Assembly (NCBI GenBank): GCA_012317185.1
Contig: CP048838.1
Span: 2,666,001 to 2,730,000 of the forward strand
DNA length: 64,000 bases
Reading direction: 5' to 3'
Source: [Clostridium] innocuum
GTDB taxonomy: Bacteria; Bacillota_I; Bacilli_A; Erysipelotrichales; Erysipelotrichaceae
The position numbers were made by a program, and so were the translations under genes. Below, one piece after another: positions 6,707 to 16,708 of this stretch (positions are counted from its first letter, which is position 1; the number at the start of each line of letters is the position of its first letter). The notes under the pieces were generated by a model, which was given only the letters and a program-made list of their open reading frames with translations, was not told the origin of the DNA and did no database searches.

Positions 6707-7661
6707 TCACACCTCCAAATCGTGATTTTTATTCTTTGCCGCCGCCTTTTTCGGGGCGGTCTTTGCCTTGTCTGTTTTAAGCTGCGCCCGGATAGAGGGG
6801 CGGGGCTTCCGTATCTCCCTGTCCCGGTTCTCCCTCTTGTCAATCAGCGCATACGTCCCATGTCTGCCCTCGATTTTGGAAAAGGAAAGGGTCTTGTAGG
6901 GCAGCATGGAGAAAAGACGGTCAGTGTCCTTTGTAGCCGCAAGCTGCATGAACGCCGGGGAAAGCTCTACCATGAAATGGGTCTTGTTTGGGCTGTTCGG
7001 CGTGTCGTGCCGCTTCATTTCCCACACAATGCGCCGCGCTTCCGTTTCAATCAGCCCGTCCCGCAATGCGGCGATATGCGCCTTGAAATCTCCCGGTGGA
7101 AGCTGCTCCCGGCTGCGCCGTTCTTCCTGTAAGAGCGATTGCAGCGCGTCCGGGTCGTTGGGTACGGCTTCAAAGCGTTCAAACTTCCCAAGCTGCGGGT
7201 CTGGGGGTTCCGTCAAAATATCTCCCGGCTTTCTGTACCCTTTCCCCACGCTCATAAAACAGCTTCACCGTATCGGCGGGCAGCTCCTTTTCCTTGACGC
7301 GCTCATAATGGCGGGAATAGTCAAGCTCATACAGATTGCCCTTGATTTTCCCGCGCTCCTTTCCCGTCAGCTCGATTGCATAGGCAAGTACGCGGTCGCT
7401 TGTCTGCTCCATGTAGAAACGCCATGTATTGTGGGGCGCGGTGTCCTTTAGGAAAACGTCGCGCTCCCTAAAGCAATGCGTCCCGGACGGGCGGCAGAAC
7501 CACAAAAGGGTCTTGTCCTCCCTGTGGGGGCTTGCCGCCGCCTTTGCGATAATCTCCTTGTCAATCTCCAAGTCGCTCTGGTAAAAGCCTGTATTCTGCT
7601 TCATAATCGCTTCAAGGGAAGCGAACAAATCCACGTTTTCAAATCTGCTCTGTTCCGGCAT
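6707..7661 (-). pseudogene. Conserved ICE protein, frameshifted at a G run
   Basis: Two overlapping frames make one gene of about 317 residues if one base is removed from the five-G run at 7203-7207. The first frame ends YFDGTPRPAAWEV; the continuation in the next frame is PDPQLGKFERFEAVPND. No catalytic motif is recognised. The C-terminus KPRPSIRAQLKTDKAKT resembles the tails of the ArdA/YodL fusion and PcfB in the same operon. The start at 7661 has AAGGAG upstream, directly after the stop of the fusion gene. Whether the extra base is real or a sequencing error is open. Confidence 0.75.
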
Positions 7662-7664
7662 GGG

Positions 7665-10601
7665 TCAGCTCCTTTCCAAGTCCTGTGACTTCTGCTTTGC
7701 GTTTTTCTTCTGCGCCTTTTCCTTGTCGGCTCTAAGCTGCGCCCGGATAGAGGGCTTCTTTTCCGGCTTCGCTCCCTTGACGCGCTCCTTGTCGGCTTTG
7801 ACCGCATTAGCCAGGTCAACAAGGGAAATCGTTTCTCCCGCCTTGACCTTTGCTTCCAGTTCGTCAACGGTAGGGGTGTTGTTGATGATACCGTCAAAGT
7901 TGTTGTCGTTCTGCTCTACGGTGTCCTCGACGTGCTTCAAAGGGTTTGCCTTTTCCGGCTGCTCTGCGGCAACGGCAAACGCCCGCGTCCCGTTCCCCAT
8001 AATCAGATACTTTCCGTCGTCGGATTGATGATGAAAGCCATATCCGGCGGCTTCTATCTGCTCCCGGCTCATGGCGGTTACATGGAAAGTCCCTCTCGGT
8101 GTTTTGACAGTTTCGCCCGTTTCCAAGTCGTCCGGGGTAAGCTGTTTCTGCTCCTGTAAAAACTCCGGCACTTGCCGGAAGCCCGCGCTGTCAACATAGT
8201 GCGCCGCGTCCTGTCCGTCCTGATGAAGCACTACCACGTCGGAAACGGAAAGGCTGTGTCCCTTAAAGTCTTTGGGGTGGTCGATATTGAAACGGGTATA
8301 AATATCTTCAAGGGAAGTCCCCGGCGCAAGGGGCGCGGAATAGACAAGCTCATAGTTCGCCCTGTCAACCACATTCCCCGCCGCCTGCAGGCGGTCGTAA
8401 GGCTCAAAGCGCAAGTCCCTTGTTTCGTCCCCGCCTTTTATCTGGTAAATGGAAAAGGTGTCCTTGTCCGGCTCGGCGGTCTTTGCCGTTTCCTGTGCCT
8501 TTGCGTAGAGCTGCTTTACGTCGCCCTCGGTCAGCTCCCCGCTTTTGAGCTGCCCCATAAGCTCGCGGCATTTCTCCGGCGTTCCGGTGAAAAGAACGTC
8601 GCCCATTTTCGCCCGCCCGTTCTCCTGTGTCACATAGGCTTGCAAGAGGTAGCTGTTTTCCCGGCTGTCGCCGTAAGGGTTCCGGCGCACTCTGTAAATC
8701 GTTTCCGGGGTAAAGGCTTCTTTCGGGGCTGCGTCCGCTTTTTCCTGTGCGCCGGATTTCCCCGGTGCGTCTGCTTCCGGCTCCGGCTTCTCTTTCCCGG
8801 CTGTATCTGCCTTTTCCGGGGCTTCCGGCTGCGGCTGCTCCGGCGCGGCTGCCTGTTCCTCTCTGGTGGGCTGCTCCTGTCCGGCGGTTTGCTCCTTGTC
8901 CTGTGCCTTTTGCAGTTCCGCAAGATTTTCGTCTATGGAATTGATAATCTCGGCGGCTGCGCTGCGTATCGTTTCAAGGGAGCTTTTCAGTTCGGACAGC
9001 TCCCGCCCGCTGCTCCACCCGGCGACGTAGCCGAAAGAGTAGTCCGACGTGTCAAGCCCGTAATGTTGGCAGACGGTATAGGCGACGCTTTCCGCTTCGA
9101 CTTCGCGGGTGCGGCGGTCAATGTGGGGCTGCTGCTCGTCCTTTGGCGCGTTGAGGTCAATGTCGTGCAGCTTCGCATGGGCGATTTCGTGAATAGCGGT
9201 CTTTAAGGTCTGTAATTCGCTCATGCCCTCGTTGATAGCAATGCGCTTGTCCTCCAAGTGGTAGTAGCCATGAGAGCCGCCCTCGATATTCTCAAAAGCG
9301 ATAGGAACGGGGGAAGTCTTTTCAAGGGCTGCGAAAAAATCCTTGTAGCGGTCAACGTCGCCTGTCAGCTCGTCAACCGCAATGTCCGGCAGCTCCTTTC
9401 CCTCGGTCTGGGAAACGTCAAAGACGGATACCACCTTGTAGGCGGGTATGGTGATTTCCTTTTCCTCGGTGACGGGCTTTCCGTCCTTGCCGATTATGGG
9501 CTTCTGCGTGTGCGGGTCGATTTTCTGCATTTCCTGTTTGATTTTATAGGGCGACGGGGCAATGATTTTAATTCCCTTTTGCCCTTTCATCACGTTTCGC
9601 TCAAAGTTGTTCTTCCAAGCGGAAAAGCCCGCCACAAGGGAAGCGTCCGGCTTCTGCATGGCGATAAGGACGGTGTTTCGGAAGCTGTAATTATGGAATT
9701 TTGACATGACTTTCAGATATTCCTTGTAACGCTCGCTGTCAAAGAGTTCCGCAATGCCCTGTTCCAGACGGTCGGTAATCTCTTTTAATTTCTCGGCGGG
9801 CTTCTCGCTCGTCAGCACGATAGGGATAACCGGGCGCGGCTCCTGTGGCTGCTCTGCGGTCTGCGCGGTTCTCTGCCCCGGCGCGGCTGCGTCCATTTCT
9901 ACCTTTTCCGGGTCGGGGATTGACCGCTGCGGGGGCTGCGGCGTTACCCGGTATTCCTCCGGCACGTCGCGCCCGTCGTACCATTCTGTAAAGGTGTTGC
10001 GGTTGTTGTAGATATAGCCCTTTTCGGTAAACATACCGTCGTCGTTAATGGAAGCGTCGCGCCCATATTCCTCATACATGAAATACTTTTTCGCTTCTTC
10101 GGGAAGTTCCGGTTCTTCCAGTTCATCAACCAGATAACGCCCGTATTCTTCTTCATTGTGGACGGACGGATAAATCCAGTAGCAGTCAAGGTTCTGTGCA
10201 AGGTTGATAATGTCCTGTAAGCTGTCGGCATGGTCGCCGTATTCAATGGCTGCAATGAATTTCTCCCGGTCGTCGTCAAACTGCATTTCCAAGAGCTTCC
10301 CTAAATAGTTCAGCTCGTCGGGGTGGGAATACTCGCTTAAATGCTCCGTCAAGCCGGGGATAGTGGATTGAAATTCTGTGAAATGCCATTCCTCATAGTG
10401 CTTGAAGTCAATCCCGATACGGTCAAAGACTTCTTTCAGATGTTCGGCAGTCGTGGGGAATGTCACCCATTCGCCCGCGGGTCTGCCCTCGGTGTACTTC
10501 CCAAGATTGGAAAGATAGCCGCTTAAAATCGGTTCTGCCATTTGTTCGCTCCTTTCTTTTTCAATCATGCGGTGCATAAGCTCAAAATCCTCAATGCTCA
10601 T
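7665..10601 (-). CDS. ArdA / ArdC-like zincin / YodL / DUF4316 fusion protein
   Basis: 978 residues in one frame. An ArdA-like antirestriction region lies at about 25-165 (YLSNLGKYTEGRPAGEWV; very acidic, as expected of a DNA mimic). An ArdC-like region follows at about 265-545 with the metalloprotease motif HEIAH (471-475) and a downstream glutamate in VEAESVAY. A Pro/Glu/Ala-rich linker spans about 555-632, a YodL-like domain about 715-805, and DUF4316 about 905-978, ending KKPSIRAQLRADKEK. The combination should protect incoming single- or double-stranded DNA from host restriction. The start overlaps the stop of the upstream gene (ATGAG). Confidence 0.85.
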   Translation of the reverse strand: MSIEDFELMHRMIEKERSEQMAEPILSGYLSNLGKYTEGRPAGEWVTFPTTAEHLKEVFDRIGIDFKHYEEWHFTEFQSTIPGLTEHLSEYSHPDELNYLGKLLEMQFDDDREKFIAAIEYGDHADSLQDIINLAQNLDCYWIYPSVHNEEEYGRYLVDELEEPELPEEAKKYFMYEEYGRDASINDDGMFTEKGYIYNNRNTFTEWYDGRDVPEEYRVTPQPPQRSIPDPEKVEMDAAAPGQRTAQTAEQPQEPRPVIPIVLTSEKPAEKLKEITDRLEQGIAELFDSERYKEYLKVMSKFHNYSFRNTVLIAMQKPDASLVAGFSAWKNNFERNVMKGQKGIKIIAPSPYKIKQEMQKIDPHTQKPIIGKDGKPVTEEKEITIPAYKVVSVFDVSQTEGKELPDIAVDELTGDVDRYKDFFAALEKTSPVPIAFENIEGGSHGYYHLEDKRIAINEGMSELQTLKTAIHEIAHAKLHDIDLNAPKDEQQPHIDRRTREVEAESVAYTVCQHYGLDTSDYSFGYVAGWSSGRELSELKSSLETIRSAAAEIINSIDENLAELQKAQDKEQTAGQEQPTREEQAAAPEQPQPEAPEKADTAGKEKPEPEADAPGKSGAQEKADAAPKEAFTPETIYRVRRNPYGDSRENSYLLQAYVTQENGRAKMGDVLFTGTPEKCRELMGQLKSGELTEGDVKQLYAKAQETAKTAEPDKDTFSIYQIKGGDETRDLRFEPYDRLQAAGNVVDRANYELVYSAPLAPGTSLEDIYTRFNIDHPKDFKGHSLSVSDVVVLHQDGQDAAHYVDSAGFRQVPEFLQEQKQLTPDDLETGETVKTPRGTFHVTAMSREQIEAAGYGFHHQSDDGKYLIMGNGTRAFAVAAEQPEKANPLKHVEDTVEQNDNNFDGIINNTPTVDELEAKVKAGETISLVDLANAVKADKERVKGAKPEKKPSIRAQLRADKEKAQKKNAKQKSQDLERS

Positions 10602-11038
10602 GCTCCCGTCAAATACATAGGGGTTAAAATCCTCCCGTCCCGGTAGGGGTTTTCGGAAAAGGGAAGCCCCGCTTCATGGGCGGCTGCCCTCGCTTCCTCG
10701 ATAACCTCCGGGGGAAGCCTGTCGTCATGCGCCCCGATAAAACCGTCAATATCGTTCATGCTGTTTTCGTAGTGGTAGCGCACTCCGGCGGTCAGCTCGT
10801 CAAGGCTCATATCCTCGCCTAAATGCCCGCAATAGTAGCCGTTAAGGATAACGGCGGCGGGGTCGGTGCTTTTGATTTCCTCTAACCGGCTCCTGTCCTC
10901 CGGGTAGAGCGTATCGTCCATATCAAGATGAAAATATTCCGCGTTCCATGAACGCCCCTGTTTCCAGAACGCCACCCATGCGATACCGTCCCTAAGCTCG
11001 TCCTGATAGTCCTTTACGGTGTCCCGTAAACTTGCCAT
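10598..11038 (-). CDS. Conserved small acidic ICE protein
   Basis: 146 residues starting MASLRDTVKDYQDEL; acidic and without signal peptide or membrane segment. The start at 11,038 is set by AAAGGAGG; an upstream in-frame extension is not protein-like. I do not recognise a domain with confidence. It is the first gene after the second oriT-like module and overlaps the ArdA fusion gene, so a role in establishment or antirestriction is plausible from context only. Confidence 0.7.
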   Translation of the reverse strand: MASLRDTVKDYQDELRDGIAWVAFWKQGRSWNAEYFHLDMDDTLYPEDRSRLEEIKSTDPAAVILNGYYCGHLGEDMSLDELTAGVRYHYENSMNDIDGFIGAHDDRLPPEVIEEARAAAHEAGLPFSENPYRDGRILTPMYLTGA

Positions 11039-11168
11039 AGTTGAAAAACCTCCTTTCTCTGGGGCAGCGTCATAAGCTGCATTTTTTGGCTGCATAGCCT
11101 ACTACGGCACACCCGCATTTCTGCCAAAGTTTTTTGAAGATTTTCAGAGGGTGAAGCCCTCCGCAAAA

Positions 11169-11268
11169 GAGGGTTTGGGAAACTTCCCAACAAGCAAAAT
11201 CCCCGTCCGGCGCGTCAGCGTCGTAACGGGGATTTACGGAAGTGGGTACCCGCTTCCTATGCTTGCTA
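11169..11268. other. oriT-like module, copy 2 (inverted)
   Basis: The 34-base block at 11,235-11,268 is the exact reverse complement of 3667-3700. The block at 11,169-11,195 matches 3740-3766 with two changes that improve its hairpin (TTGGGAA-GT-TTCCCAA). The 39-base spacer differs in sequence but keeps its length and forms its own hairpin (AATCCCCGT / ACGGGGATT). It lies between topB and the small acidic protein gene, in the leader of the latter. Confidence 0.6.
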
Positions 11269-11277
11269 TTCAAGTTT

Positions 11278-13372
11278 TTAGTTCTTCTGCACTTCGATAC
11301 GGTAGTTGACGTATTTCCCGCCAGTATCGGCTAAAACGATAGTTCCGTCGTAGGTCTTGCCTGTTTTCGGGGAATAGAGCTTTTTCACATTCGCCTTGCC
11401 GGATTTAAGGAGCGCGGCGGCAATCTTCGCGGAAAAAGCGGTCTTGCGTTCCTCGAAAAAGCGGTCGTTCTTCCACATGACAAAGGCACATTCTTTGTTG
11501 CTGCAATAATAGTTTTTCTTCCCCTCATGGACGGGGGAACCGCAACGGGGGCATTTGCCGACAGAGGGCTTTTTCCTCCCGGAACAAATCCTTTTTTCCC
11601 GTCCAGTGCTGCGGCGTGTGTCTGCACAAGCTCCCGCGTCATAGCTTCAATGCCGGACAGAAATTCGCCGGGGTCTGCGGCTCCCTTTGCTATCTGCGTC
11701 AGATTGTTTTCCCATTCTGCGGTAAGCTGCGGGGAAGTCAGCATATCCGGCAGCACTGATATAAGGGCGGCTCCGTTCTGCGTGGGGATAAGCTGCTTCC
11801 CCTTGCGCTCTGCAAAGCCGCCCTTTACCAGTTTTTTCAATGACGGCGGCGCGGGTGGCGGGAGTGCCAAGCTCCCCGGCGTTCCGCGTCCGGGTCGGTG
11901 TCCCCGTTCCCGGCTCGCTCCATAGCAGAGAGAAGCGACGCTTCGCTGTGGGGCTTCGGCGGCGTTGTGGTATGCTCCGTTACCTTTGCGGCGGGGTTAG
12001 GAAAGCCCTGTCCCTCGGAAAGCTCCGGCAGCGTCACGCCCTCATTTTCCCCGTCCTCTGGGTCGGGTTTATCTTTCAGCGTCGCCCGGTATCTGTGTTC
12101 AATCTCTTTCCACCCGTCAGAAAGCACCGTCTTTCCCCGCGCCGTAAACTCCGTATCAGCGCATGAGAAAACCGCCGTAACCGCTTCATAAATATGCGGC
12201 TCGGCGGTGGCAAAAAGCAGACGCGCCCCCGCAAGGGTAAGGATATTTTTCTCGCTTTCCGGCAGCGCGTCCGGGTCAGCCTTTGCAAGCTCCATAGTGG
12301 GAATGATTGCGTGGTGGTCTGATACTTTTTTACTGTCTGTTACCTTTGCAACCTCCGGCGTGAAGCCCAAGCCCTCCATAAAGGAAAATTTCTCACAAAG
12401 CAGCTTGATAATGCCCGCTGCGGTGCCGCCCATGTCGTCAGTAAGAAAGCTGCTGTCCGTCCTCGGATAAGTCAACAGCCGCTTTTCATAAAGGGATTGT
12501 GCAAGGTCAAGGGTCTGCTTCGCGGTGTAGCCGAAAATGCGGTTCGCTTCCCGCTGCAAAGAGGTAAGGTCAAAGAGCTTCGGCGGGGCTGCGGTTTTCT
12601 TCTCTCTGGTGAGGGAAACGCATACCGCCGTTTGTGTTTCGCAAGCCCCTTTCAGCGCGGCGGCTTCTGCCTTGTCTGAAATCCTTTCACTTGCCGCTTC
12701 CGCGCCGGATAAATCAAGGCGAACATGATAATATTTTTCTTTCTGGAAATGGGAGATAGCCGCGTTCCGGTCGGTAAGCATTTTTAAGGTCGGGGTCTGG
12801 ACGCGCCCCACGTTCAAAGTCTTTCCATACAGGCAGGAGAAAAGCCGGGTGGCGTTAATGCCGATAAGCCAGTCAGCCTTTGCGCGGCAGAGGGCAGACG
12901 CAAAGAGCGCGTCATATTCCCGCCCGTCTTTGAGGGAAGCAAAGCCCGCCTTAATCGCCCCGTCCTCCATTGAGGAAATCCACAAGCGGCGCATGGGCTT
13001 CTTGCAGCCCGCCGCTTCGTAGACAAAGCGGAAAATCAATTCTCCCTCGCGCCCCGCGTCACACGCATTTACCACTTCGGAAACGTCGGCGCGGTGCATA
13101 AGCTCTTTTAGGGTTTTGAATTGCTTCCCCTTGTCCGGGTCAACGGTGTACTGCCATTCCTCCGGCAGAATGGGTAAGCTCTCAAAACTCCATTTTTTAT
13201 ATTGCTCCCCGTAGGCGGCAGCTTCCGCAAGCTGTACCAAATGCCCGACGCACCATGAAATGAGGTAGCCGCCGCCCTCGATAAATCCGTCTTTCTTTTC
13301 TTTAACGCCAAGCGCGGCGGCGATAGTCTGCGCCACGCTCGGTTTTTCTGCAATTACAAGTCTAAGTGCCAT
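11278..13372 (-). pseudogene. topB: DNA topoisomerase III (TopB), three frameshifts
   Basis: Type IA topoisomerase of about 698 residues when repaired. The N-terminus MALRLVIAEKPSVAQTIAAAL is the TOPRIM start and DACDAGREGELIFR its acidic metal-binding motif. The active-site tyrosine is in LLTYPRTDSSFLTDD. The frame breaks near 11,874-11,877 (C run), at 11,832-11,837 (T run) and near 11,570-11,576. Across these the reading continues as LGTPATRAAVIEK, then LVKGGFAERKGKQL, then a C-terminal zinc ribbon (CPRCG ... CSNKEC). No in-frame stop substitutions are seen. TopB of conjugative elements resolves transfer intermediates. Confidence 0.85.
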
Positions 13373-13387
13373 GAAAAAATCCTCCTT

Positions 13388-13576
13388 TCAGCATTCCAGC
13401 TCACTTGCCTTTTTCTCCTGTACCTGTTTCAGACAGTAGCCCACACAAGGGAGCTGCCCTTTGTACGGGCAGGAAGCGCAAGCCGGGGAATGGGGAACGG
13501 GCGGCGCATTGTCACGCCGCCCGCCCGGTCTTTGTATCATCATCTTTTCAAAGGGATTGTCGGTAAACAGGGTCAT
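13388..13576 (-). CDS. Small cysteine-rich ICE protein
   Basis: 62 residues with CASCPYKGQLPCVGYC, four cysteines in a likely metal- or disulfide-binding cluster, ending with a short lysine-rich helix. It is located between topB and the DUF4366 gene and overlaps the latter by four bases, so translation is coupled. I recognise it as a conserved small gene of Tn1549-like operons but know of no function. Confidence 0.75.
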   Translation of the reverse strand: MTLFTDNPFEKMMIQRPGGRRDNAPPVPHSPACASCPYKGQLPCVGYCLKQVQEKKASELEC

Positions 13577-14289
13577 GCTTCCTCGTCCTCCTGTTCTTCA
13601 TCAGAAAGCCCGTCCCCCTCGTCCGGCTCCGGCTCGTCCTCGTCGTAGTCGTCAAAATCGAAATCTTCAAGGTCGGTGTCGCCCTTGACGCTCTGCTTCG
13701 GCTTCATAAACTTAAAATAATAGAACGCGCCCCCGCCGCCAAGAAGTGCCACGACAAGGAAAAGCACAAGCCCGCCCGCATTGCCTTTTTCTTTGGGCTG
13801 CTCCGGCGGTTCTTCGGTTTCCGGCTCCGCTTCCTTGCCGCTGCAAGCGGTCATGTTGTCCTTGCAGACGGGGCAGCTCACATTTACTTTCCCGGCTTTG
13901 CATTTATCGGTACAACTGCAAACGGTGGGCGGGGCTGCTTCGGTGCTTCCGTCCTCCATAAGTGCTAAGAGGTCGGCTTCGTCTACTTGATTAAGGAAAT
14001 GTACAGTATTCTCGCCCTCGTCGTCCCGGTCAATGAGGATATAAAAGTAATTGCCGTTTTTGGTCGTTACGGTGATAAGCTGCTTGTTGCCGCCGAAATC
14101 GTCTACAAGGGTCGCGTTCCCGTCCGGGGTAAGGGGTTCTTCCTTTTGGGGTTCCTCGTAGACAACGCCGCTGTCGTCGGTGTCGTCCTCTCCCTCCGGG
14201 GTCTGTGCAAAAGCGGTGACGGAAAAGCCGCCCATAAGTACAAGGGCGGCGCAAAGTGCGGTCAGTGTTCTAAGGATTTTCTTATTCAT
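13573..14289 (-). CDS. DUF4366 surface protein of the conjugation apparatus
   Basis: 238 residues. An N-terminal signal peptide (MNKKILRTLTALCAALVLMG, then AFAQ) is followed by an extracellular domain with a cysteine cluster (CSCTDKC ... CPVCKDN). A transmembrane helix lies at about 180-202 (GGLVLFLVVALLGGGGAFYYF), followed by a very acidic cytoplasmic tail (DLEDFDFDDYDEDEPEPDEG). The start at 14,289 was chosen because it gives the signal peptide; upstream codons form no sensible protein. It is probably a cell-envelope component of the mating channel. Confidence 0.85.
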   Translation of the reverse strand: MNKKILRTLTALCAALVLMGGFSVTAFAQTPEGEDDTDDSGVVYEEPQKEEPLTPDGNATLVDDFGGNKQLITVTTKNGNYFYILIDRDDEGENTVHFLNQVDEADLLALMEDGSTEAAPPTVCSCTDKCKAGKVNVSCPVCKDNMTACSGKEAEPETEEPPEQPKEKGNAGGLVLFLVVALLGGGGAFYYFKFMKPKQSVKGDTDLEDFDFDDYDEDEPEPDEGDGLSDEEQEDEEA

Positions 14290-14560
14290 TCTCGGTGTCC
14301 TCCATTTCTTCGTTGTCATGGTCTGCGGGTTCTGCGGGGTAGCCCGGCGCGGCTTCCATGCCCGGAATACCGCCCCCGGAAAGCATAGCGGAAAGCTCAT
14401 GCGGGGAAAGGCGCATGGAGCGCACAAGCTGTACGATTTGCAGGTTTTCCGCTTCGGTTTTCTGCGCTTCAAGCCCCCTTAATTTATTCTGGTACTCGGT
14501 GATTTTCTCGCGGGTCTTTGCAATCTCCTTGTCGATACGTTCAATTTTGTTCATAGCCAT
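14282..14560 (-). CDS. DUF4315 family protein
   Basis: 92 residues. The first 50 residues (IERIDKEIAKTREKITEYQN and on) are a clear coiled coil, followed by an acidic tail. The ATG at 14,560 follows AAAGGAG by 10 bases. The family always travels with DUF4366 in these operons, and here the two overlap. It is likely a cytoplasmic partner of the channel; no enzymatic motif. Confidence 0.82.
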   Translation of the reverse strand: MAMNKIERIDKEIAKTREKITEYQNKLRGLEAQKTEAENLQIVQLVRSMRLSPHELSAMLSGGGIPGMEAAPGYPAEPADHDNEEMEDTENE

Positions 14561-14598
14561 CAATAAATTTCTCCTTTCAGATTTTCATTTTTTTGTTG

Positions 14599-16673
14599 TC
14601 AGTTCCAATTCATTAAGCCGTAGCCCTTGATACAGCCATAATTGACGGGGTAGCTCTTTATCTTGCAGGCGTCGCCGGAATTGCCCTCGACGGTATAGAC
14701 GCGCTCCCCGTCCGTCCCGATAACAAGCCCTACATGGTCTGCGCTCCCGTCCCCCGTCCCAGTCGAAAAAGATAGCGTCGCCGGGGGCGATATTCTCATA
14801 GCCCCTCGCGCCCCATTGCCCGCGTGACTGGAACCAGGGTACGCCCTGTGACTGGCACCCGGCAAAGCGCGGCTCGCTTTTCCCGGCTTGATTGTAGCAC
14901 CATGAAACAAAACAGGCGCACCATTCCACGCGGCTGTTAAATCCGTACCAGCTCCAAAAGGGTCGCCCGCCCACGTTGCCGACTTGCCGCTTCGCAAGGT
15001 CTACAACGGCAGTGTTGCCGGGGCGTGTGCCGTTTACAAGCTGTACGCCGCTTAAATCCTCGGACGCGCCCATATCGGGGGAGCCGCCGCCGAAAATCAG
15101 CGGTTTGTTGCCGCTTGTTTCCAGATAGACGCGGTACATTTCAAGCTGCTGTGGCGTTAGAAGTTCCTCCGCAATCTCGGAAATGGGCTTGTTCGTCAGC
15201 TTCACGTTGAGGATATGGTACTCGTAGGGTACTTCCTCGGTGGTCGTTTCCCCGGTTTCCGGGTCTGTGCTTGTTTCTGTGCGGTAGCGGATTTCCGTTT
15301 CTTCCGTCAGCGTCAAGGTGTACTGCATGGCAAAGACGCGGTTTAATTCTGCCTGTGCGCTCTGCGGGGTATAGGTCTGTAAAAGTGCGGTGAGGTAGGA
15401 CGCTAACTCATGGGGGTTATGCCCGATACTGTCAAGGTCATAGCGGTATTCGTCATAGCCGGGGTGGGTGCTTTCGATATTGTCAATCTGCTGCTGAAGC
15501 TCGTTTTCCTTTGCGGCATAATTATTTTCCGTCGCCACAAGGTCGCTGTCCTCCGACGTGTAGGAAGTCCCAAGTATGCCGTTCATCAAGCCGGAGAACA
15601 TGGAGCCGCAAGAGGAAAGCCCCGCCGATACCATGATGAATAAGAGCAGCGCGGCAATGGCGATACATACGCCCGCCGGGTGCCGCCCTACAAAAGCGAT
15701 TGCCTTTTTTGTTTCCTCGGCGGTCTTTTTTGCCGCCTTGCGGGTGTTCTCTGCGGCTTTCTGCGCCGTTTTTGCGCCGCCTTTCCTTGCCGACTTTGCA
15801 TACTGCCGCTTGATTTGCTGCTTCTGCATGAAGCGGGAAAGGGGATTGCCCGCAATCTGCGGATTGTCATGCAGGGCTTTATGGTACTGGAAATCCACAT
15901 TCGCCTTGAACGCCGCTTTCTCTGCCTTTGCCGCCGTCCGGTAGGGTTTGAGCTTGTGGCTGTGGTAGCCCTCCTTGACTTTCCGCGCCCCGTACTTTGC
16001 GCCGCGCTCTGCCAGTTCTTCGGATTTGTGCGCCCCCTCAACGCCGGAATTGTCCTTTTCAACGGAATGTATCTTGTTGTGGACGAAAATACCCGCTTCC
16101 TGTGCGGGGCGGGATAGCGGGTTATTGTGGGGCTTATTCTTTCCTATGGGCTTTTCCTGTTCCTCAAAAATGTAGGCGGGTCTTGCCTTTCCCGGTGGCT
16201 TCATCAAAGGTGCGCTCCCGTACAAGTTTCTTTTCTTTGGGGATAGCCGCCTTTGCCGCGTCCAGACGGTCGGCTGCTTTGTCCGATTTTCGGATATACC
16301 TTTCAAGCTCCGGCGTTGCCCGTTCCTCGTCGGTAAACTGCAAGCGGGAAGATTTTTCTTTTGCTGTGGCTTCTGCCTGTGCTTTCCTCGCCGCTTTTTT
16401 TACTCGCCTTTCTGGTACGCGCCCCCGTCGATACGCTCCAAGACGCGCTCGGCTGCGGCGGTGTCCTGTTCCCGTTCTGCCCCCCGGCGCATGGGGAAGC
16501 GGCGGCGCGGCGGCTGTGGGCGCGGGAGCTGCGCCGCCCGGTATGGTCTGCGCTGCCTGTTCCGGCGGCTGCGGTGCTTCGGTCTTTGCAAAGTCCGCGT
16601 CCCTTATCCGCTTGCTGATACGTTTCTTTTTCCCGGTGGCGGCGTTTACCTCGACAGCCCCCTCGCGGGTCAT
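14599..16673 (-). pseudogene. Membrane-anchored NlpC/P60-type peptidoglycan hydrolase, frameshifted
   Basis: A VirB1-like cell wall hydrolase. A long basic N-terminal region (KKAARKAQAEATAKEKSSRL, later EEQEKPIGKNKPHNNPLSRP) is followed by one transmembrane helix (GVCIAIAALLLFIMVSAGLS) and a C-terminal CHAP/NlpC-like domain. Catalytic Cys is in WCACFVSWCYNQAG and His in SADHVGLVIG. The frame is broken at 16,480-16,485 (C run), 16,395-16,401 (T run), 16,166-16,170 (A run) and 14,751-14,755 (C run). The start is uncertain: MTREGAVEVNAATG at 16,673 is used, and an upstream frame reaches 16,751. It locally opens peptidoglycan for the mating channel. Confidence 0.75.
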
Positions 16674-16708
16674 TTTCTGCGTGACTTTTTCACGCGCTTT
16701 ATATTGTT

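Noticed and set aside
8172..9206. A 344-codon + frame opposite the ArdA/YodL fusion
   Set aside because: Its long Arg/Leu/Cys-rich composition is the shadow of the real minus-strand gene.
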